From Rhodoferax sp. WC2427 (GTDB lineage: Bacteria > Pseudomonadota > Gammaproteobacteria > Burkholderiales > Burkholderiaceae_C): DNA of 64,000 bases. Both the position numbers and the translations under genes were made by a program. Below the pieces are notes generated by a model, which was given only the letters and a program-made list of their open reading frames with translations, had not been told where the DNA came from and did no database searches. The stretch is from positions 4,278,001 to 4,342,000 of the forward strand of contig NZ_CP162006.1 in assembly GCF_040822085.1 (NCBI RefSeq), written 5' to 3'. Position 1 is the first letter of the stretch. Every line of letters begins with the position of its first letter. Shown piece after piece: positions 60,544-64,000 of the stretch.

Positions 60544-60765
60544 ATGCCAAGCGCCGCCAACCTGCCCAACCCGCAAAACTGCCCGCTGTGCGGCCTGCCC
60601 AATCTGTGTGCCATGGAGCAGGCGCGCCGCACCGGGCAGGCGCAAGCCCCGTGCTGGTGCCTGGCGGCAAACATCCTCCCGGCCACGCTGGCGTCCATCC
60701 CCCCTGCGGCTCGGGACCTGGCCTGCATCTGCGCCGCCTGCGCGGCGAAGGTGCCAACGGTTTAA
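60544..60765 (+). CDS. Cysteine-rich CWC-family small protein
   Basis: This 73-residue protein has the Cys-rich CWC pattern: CPLCGLPNLCAME, then the name-giving APCWC and, near the end, LACICAACAAK. The eight Cys suggest one or two zinc or iron sites. Family function is unknown. It ends 21 nt before the mechanosensitive channel gene and may be cotranscribed with it. Confidence 0.85.
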   Translation: MPSAANLPNPQNCPLCGLPNLCAMEQARRTGQAQAPCWCLAANILPATLASIPPAARDLACICAACAAKVPTV

Positions 60766-60786
60766 GGCCCCACGCCGCACCTGCCC

Positions 60787-62304
60787 ATGACCTCCTGGAC
60801 CTCCGGACTGCTCCACCCCGCGCTGCTGGTACTGGCACTGCTGACCGCCCTGCTGGCCGGGGCCCTGCGCCTGCTGCGCCCCAACCACCAGCGGGCGCTG
60901 CGGGCCACCTGGGCCTTGCTCAACCTGACCTGGTGCGCCCAGCTGCTGGCACTGCTGGCGGCCAGCCAGGGCCACACGCTGCTGGAGGGCATCTTGCGCA
61001 ACACGGCCCATGTGTGCGCAGTGTGGGCCAGCATCCAGATCGGTACGCTGCTGGTGTTCCGGGTGCTGTTACCCGCCCTGCGGGTGCACCTGCCGCAGAT
61101 CGCCCAGGACCTCACCCTGACCGCCCTGACCCTGGCCTGGGGCCTGCTGTGGTTGCGGCTGGCCGGTGTGGACCCGACCCAGCTGTTCGCCACCTCGGCC
61201 ATCGTGACGGCGGTGGTGGCCTTTGCCATGCAGGACACGCTGGGCAATGTGATGGGTGGCGTGGCGCTGCAACTGGACAACTCGCTGCGGGTGGGCGAAT
61301 GGGTGCAGCTGGACGACCTCAGCGGCCGCGTTGCGGATGTGCGCTGGCGTTACACCGAAATCGTCACGCGCAACTGCGAGACCGTGGTGGTGCCCAACAG
61401 CTGGCTGATGAAGAACCGCTTCAAAGTGCTGCGCAAGCGCCCCGGAGAGCCCCTGCTGTGGCGGCGCATGCTGCACTTCCACGTCGACCAGGGCGCTCTG
61501 CCCAACCGGGTTCTGCGCACGCTGGAACAGGCCGTGGCGGACGCCAGCATCGCCAACGTGGCCACGCAACCGGGGCCCAGCGCGGTGCTGATGGAGATGG
61601 GCGCGGGCTACCACCACTACTGCCTGCGCTACTGGCTCACCGACCCGCAGTTTGACGACCCCACCGACTCCGCCGTGCGGGTCCATGCCCTCACCGGCCT
61701 GGCCCGCGAGGGCATCCGCCTGGGCGTGCCGCTGGCCGAGCGCCTGGTGACCCACGAGGACGAGCACTCGCGCAACGCCCGCGACCAGCGCGAACTGGCC
61801 CGGCGCACCGCGGCCATCCACCGCATCGCCCTGTTTGCCAGCCTGCCCGAAGCCGAGCAGCACACCCTGGCCGCGCACCTGGTGCACGCGCCGTTTGTGG
61901 CGGGCAGCACCATCACCCGCCAGGGATCGGTCGCGCACTGGCTGTACCTGATCCTGCACGGCGAGGCCGAGGTGGTGGTGGACAGCAGCGCGGGCCGTAC
62001 CACCGTGGCCCGGCTGCACGACGGCGAGTTCTTCGGCGAAATGGGCCTGCTGACCGGCGAGCCGCGCAGCGCCACCGTGCGGGCCGTGACCGATGTGGAG
62101 TGCTACCGGCTCGACAAAGAAGGCTTTGGCCTGGTGCTGGCGGCCCGCCCCGCCCTGGCCGAAGAAGTGGCCACCCTGCTGGCCCAGCGCCGCGCCGAAT
62201 TCACCGCCCGCATGCAACAGACGGCGGCCGCCGCGCCGCCGGTGCGCAGCAAAGACCTGCTGGCGCGGATGCAGGCGTTTTTCGGCATGGAGCCGGGCGA
62301 CTGA
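60787..62304 (+). CDS. MscS-family channel fused to a cyclic-nucleotide-binding domain
   Basis: This 505-residue inner-membrane protein has four or five N-terminal membrane segments (residues about 8-160). The MscS pore-lining/beta region follows (AMQDTLGNVMGGVALQLDNSLRVGEWVQL, then VVVPNSWLMKNRF). Its C-terminal cNMP-binding domain (about 345-470) has the signature FFGEMGLLTGEPRSATVRA, with the Arg expected to bind the cyclic phosphate. This is the architecture of bacterial cyclic-nucleotide-gated MscS relatives. Gating by cAMP or cGMP rather than tension is expected from that family but not shown here. Confidence 0.9.
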   Translation: MTSWTSGLLHPALLVLALLTALLAGALRLLRPNHQRALRATWALLNLTWCAQLLALLAASQGHTLLEGILRNTAHVCAVWASIQIGTLLVFRVLLPALRVHLPQIAQDLTLTALTLAWGLLWLRLAGVDPTQLFATSAIVTAVVAFAMQDTLGNVMGGVALQLDNSLRVGEWVQLDDLSGRVADVRWRYTEIVTRNCETVVVPNSWLMKNRFKVLRKRPGEPLLWRRMLHFHVDQGALPNRVLRTLEQAVADASIANVATQPGPSAVLMEMGAGYHHYCLRYWLTDPQFDDPTDSAVRVHALTGLAREGIRLGVPLAERLVTHEDEHSRNARDQRELARRTAAIHRIALFASLPEAEQHTLAAHLVHAPFVAGSTITRQGSVAHWLYLILHGEAEVVVDSSAGRTTVARLHDGEFFGEMGLLTGEPRSATVRAVTDVECYRLDKEGFGLVLAARPALAEEVATLLAQRRAEFTARMQQTAAAAPPVRSKDLLARMQAFFGMEPGD

Positions 62305-62358
62305 GGCTACCATCCGCTCTTCACCACGCCACCCGGGCCCCGCGCCCCACCCTGCCCC

Positions 62359-63129
62359 ATGTGCCAATTGTTAGGAATGAACTGCAACACCCCGACCGAC
62401 GTGGTGTTCAGCTTTAGCGGCTTTGCCGAGCGCGGGGGCCGCACCGACCACCACAGCGACGGCTGGGGCATTGCCTTTTTCGAGGGCCGGGGCCTGCGCC
62501 ACTTTGTCGACCACCAGGCCGCCTGCGAGTCGCCGGTGGCCGCGCTGATCCGCAACTACCCCATCAAGAGCCGCAACGTCATCGCCCACATCCGCAAAGC
62601 CACCCAGGGCGTGGTGGCGCTGGAAAACTGCCATCCGTTCGTGCGTGAGCTGTGGGGCCGCTACTGGGTGTTTGCCCACAATGGCGACCTGAAAGACTTC
62701 CACCCGCGCCTGCACAGCAGCTTTCGGCCCGTGGGCAACACCGACAGCGAACGTGCCTTTTCCTGGATCATGCAGGAGCTGGCCAAGTCGCATGCCGGGG
62801 TGCCCAGCGTGGCCGAACTGACGCTGACCCTGCGCGAGCTGGCCGAACGCATCGCCCGCCACGGCACCTTCAACTTCCTGCTCAGCAACGGCGAAGCGCT
62901 GTGGGCCCACGCCAGCACCCAGCTGCACTACGTGGAGCGCAAACACCCGTTTGCCCATGCCTCGTTGAAAGATGACGACCTCAGCATCAACTTTGCCGAA
63001 CACACCACCGCCCACGACCGCGTAGCCATGGTGGCCACCGCGCCACTGACCACCAACGAGGCCTGGACGGCGTTTGCGCCCGGTGAGCTCAAGGTGTTCG
63101 TAGACGGCGCGCTGCTATCGATTGAGTAG
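62359..63129 (+). CDS. Class II glutamine amidotransferase (YafJ-like)
   Basis: This 256-residue Ntn-hydrolase has catalytic Cys2 exposed after Met removal (MCQLLGMNC). It also has HSDGWGIAFF (about residues 32-41), HIRKATQG and the FAHNGDL substrate loop. There is no second synthase domain, so the acceptor is unknown, as for E. coli YafJ. The last four codons and the stop lie in a dispersed repeat. Confidence 0.92.
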   Translation: MCQLLGMNCNTPTDVVFSFSGFAERGGRTDHHSDGWGIAFFEGRGLRHFVDHQAACESPVAALIRNYPIKSRNVIAHIRKATQGVVALENCHPFVRELWGRYWVFAHNGDLKDFHPRLHSSFRPVGNTDSERAFSWIMQELAKSHAGVPSVAELTLTLRELAERIARHGTFNFLLSNGEALWAHASTQLHYVERKHPFAHASLKDDDLSINFAEHTTAHDRVAMVATAPLTTNEAWTAFAPGELKVFVDGALLSIE

Positions 63130-63170
63130 CTGCTTACGCCCACGGAATAAGCGCCAGGGGCCGATTTTCC
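63114..63170 (+). repeat. Dispersed intergenic repeat, copy 9
   Basis: GCTATCGATTGAGTAGCTGC then GGAATAAGCGCCAGGGGCC. It encodes the end of the amidotransferase gene and reaches the gshB stop, so both converging genes end at it. Confidence 0.9.
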
Positions 63171-64000
63171 TTAAACTTTTAACGCCGCTTCCAGCGCGTC
63201 GATAAACAGTGCCGCCACGTCGCAGCCGGTCTGGTCGAAGATCTCCTGGAAGCAGGTGGGGCTGGTCACGTTGATCTCGGTCACGCAGTCGCCGATCACA
63301 TCCACCCCCACCAGCAGCAGGCCGCGCGCCGCCAGGATGGGGCCCAGGGTTTCGCCGATCTCGCGGTCGCGCGCCGAGAGCGGCTGCGCCACCCCCTTGC
63401 CGCCCACCGCCAGGTTGCCGCGCACCTCGCCGCCCTGCGGAATCCGCGCCAGGCAAAACGGCACCGGCTTGCCGCCGATCACCAGCACGCGCTTGTCGCC
63501 CAAGGCGATTTCGGGCAGAAACTTTTGCACCATCACGCTCTGCGCACCGTCTTTGTTCAGCGTCTCGATGATGCCGCCCAGGTTCAGCCCGTCGTCTTTC
63601 ACCCGGAAGATGCCCATGCCGCCCATGCCGTCCAGCGGCTTCAAGATGATGTCGCGGTGCGTGGCGTGGAAGGCGCGGATGGCCTCAGCGCTGCGCGTCA
63701 CCAGCGTGGGGCCGCTGAACTGCGGGAACTCCATGATGGCCAGCTTTTCCGGGTGGTCGCGCAGGGCCCGCGGCTTGTTGAATACCCGGGCGCCCTCGCG
63801 CTCGGCCTGCTCCAGCAGGTGCGTGGCGTAGAAAAATTCCGAATCAAACGGCGGGTCCTTGCGCATGATGATGGCGCCAAAGTCCTTAAGTGCGCGCGGG
63901 CTGCCCGCAAATAGCGGCTGGGCCACGCTGAACCAGGCCGACTTATCCCCGGTGAGGTGGATGTCGCGCACCTGCGCCGTCACCACCGCGCCCGTCTGCC
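63171..64000 (-). CDS. gshB: Glutathione synthetase, 5' end outside window
   Basis: GshB ligates glycine to gamma-glutamylcysteine. The visible 276 codons cover most of the ATP-grasp enzyme (family length near 315). Landmarks are MRKDPPFDSEFFYATHLLE, DIILKPLDGMGGMGIFRV, the GDKRVLVIGGKPVPF stretch, and the C-terminal GVDVIGDCVTEINVTSPT. The frame is open to the right edge and the start lies beyond it. Confidence 0.95.
   Translation of the reverse strand, partial: QTGAVVTAQVRDIHLTGDKSAWFSVAQPLFAGSPRALKDFGAIIMRKDPPFDSEFFYATHLLEQAEREGARVFNKPRALRDHPEKLAIMEFPQFSGPTLVTRSAEAIRAFHATHRDIILKPLDGMGGMGIFRVKDDGLNLGGIIETLNKDGAQSVMVQKFLPEIALGDKRVLVIGGKPVPFCLARIPQGGEVRGNLAVGGKGVAQPLSARDREIGETLGPILAARGLLLVGVDVIGDCVTEINVTSPTCFQEIFDQTGCDVAALFIDALEAALKV

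Overview
The window is about 64 kb of GC-rich bacterial DNA from a betaproteobacterium, most likely a Comamonadaceae member close to Rhodoferax, Polaromonas or Acidovorax. The evidence is the ribosomal protein sequences, the Burkholderiales-style lptA-lptB-rpoN order, and a short dispersed intergenic repeat (core motif near AATAAGCGCTAGAGGC) of the kind I associate with that family. The genus is inference. I see no rRNA, insertion sequence, integrase, prophage or CRISPR array, and one tRNA gene.

Layout. 1-9.9 kb: a ProQ/FinO gene cut by the left edge, an initiator tRNA, then the spc and alpha ribosomal operons on the minus strand (rplN to rplQ, with secY and rpoA) read from a clear sigma70 promoter at 9.8 kb. 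9.9-20.8 kb: a glycerol regulon. A minus-strand ABC importer (glpS-glpT-glpP-glpQ-DUF2160-glpV) is followed by glpD and a HAD phosphatase, and is divergent from glpR-glpK. 20.9-25.1 kb: a small unknown protein behind a promoter with twin palindromes, then a CadR/PbrR-like metal sensor with a His-tailed EamA permease, divergent from a ZntA/CadA P-type ATPase. 25.1-32 kb: a large hybrid histidine kinase, a DUF1398 protein, a membrane-anchored papain-fold protein that lacks its catalytic residues, and an M14 carboxypeptidase. 32-33.1 kb: pgpA and the CinA C-terminal amidase. 33-38 kb: a four-gene, translationally coupled operon that matches the phcBSRQ quorum-sensing operon of Ralstonia (methyltransferase, sensor kinase, receiver-kinase hybrid, receiver protein). 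38.3-49.8 kb: an NTF2-like protein, a YecA/SEC-C protein, an FMN glutamate synthase-like protein, a PIN protein, an RlmL-type RNA methyltransferase, rpoN-lptB-lptA, dsbA, a SPOR protein, argS and a PsiF-repeat protein. 49.8-55.3 kb: a LysR regulator, a class III CoA transferase with an HMG-CoA lyase, and malate synthase G. 55.3-59.5 kb: a possible micro-gene and an fbpABC-type iron importer with a Fur-like box. 59.6-64 kb: a hypothetical exported protein, a Cys-rich CWC protein, an MscS channel fused to a cyclic-nucleotide domain, a class II amidotransferase and gshB, which runs off the right edge.

The most interesting items are the phc-type signalling operon, the complementary decay of the two glycerol-importer ATPases (one lacks LSGGQ, the other lacks the H-loop His), the inactive papain-fold protein, the His-rich EamA partner of the metal sensor, and the dispersed repeat. 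Several copies of that repeat supply stop codons, C-termini or even a start codon to neighbouring genes.
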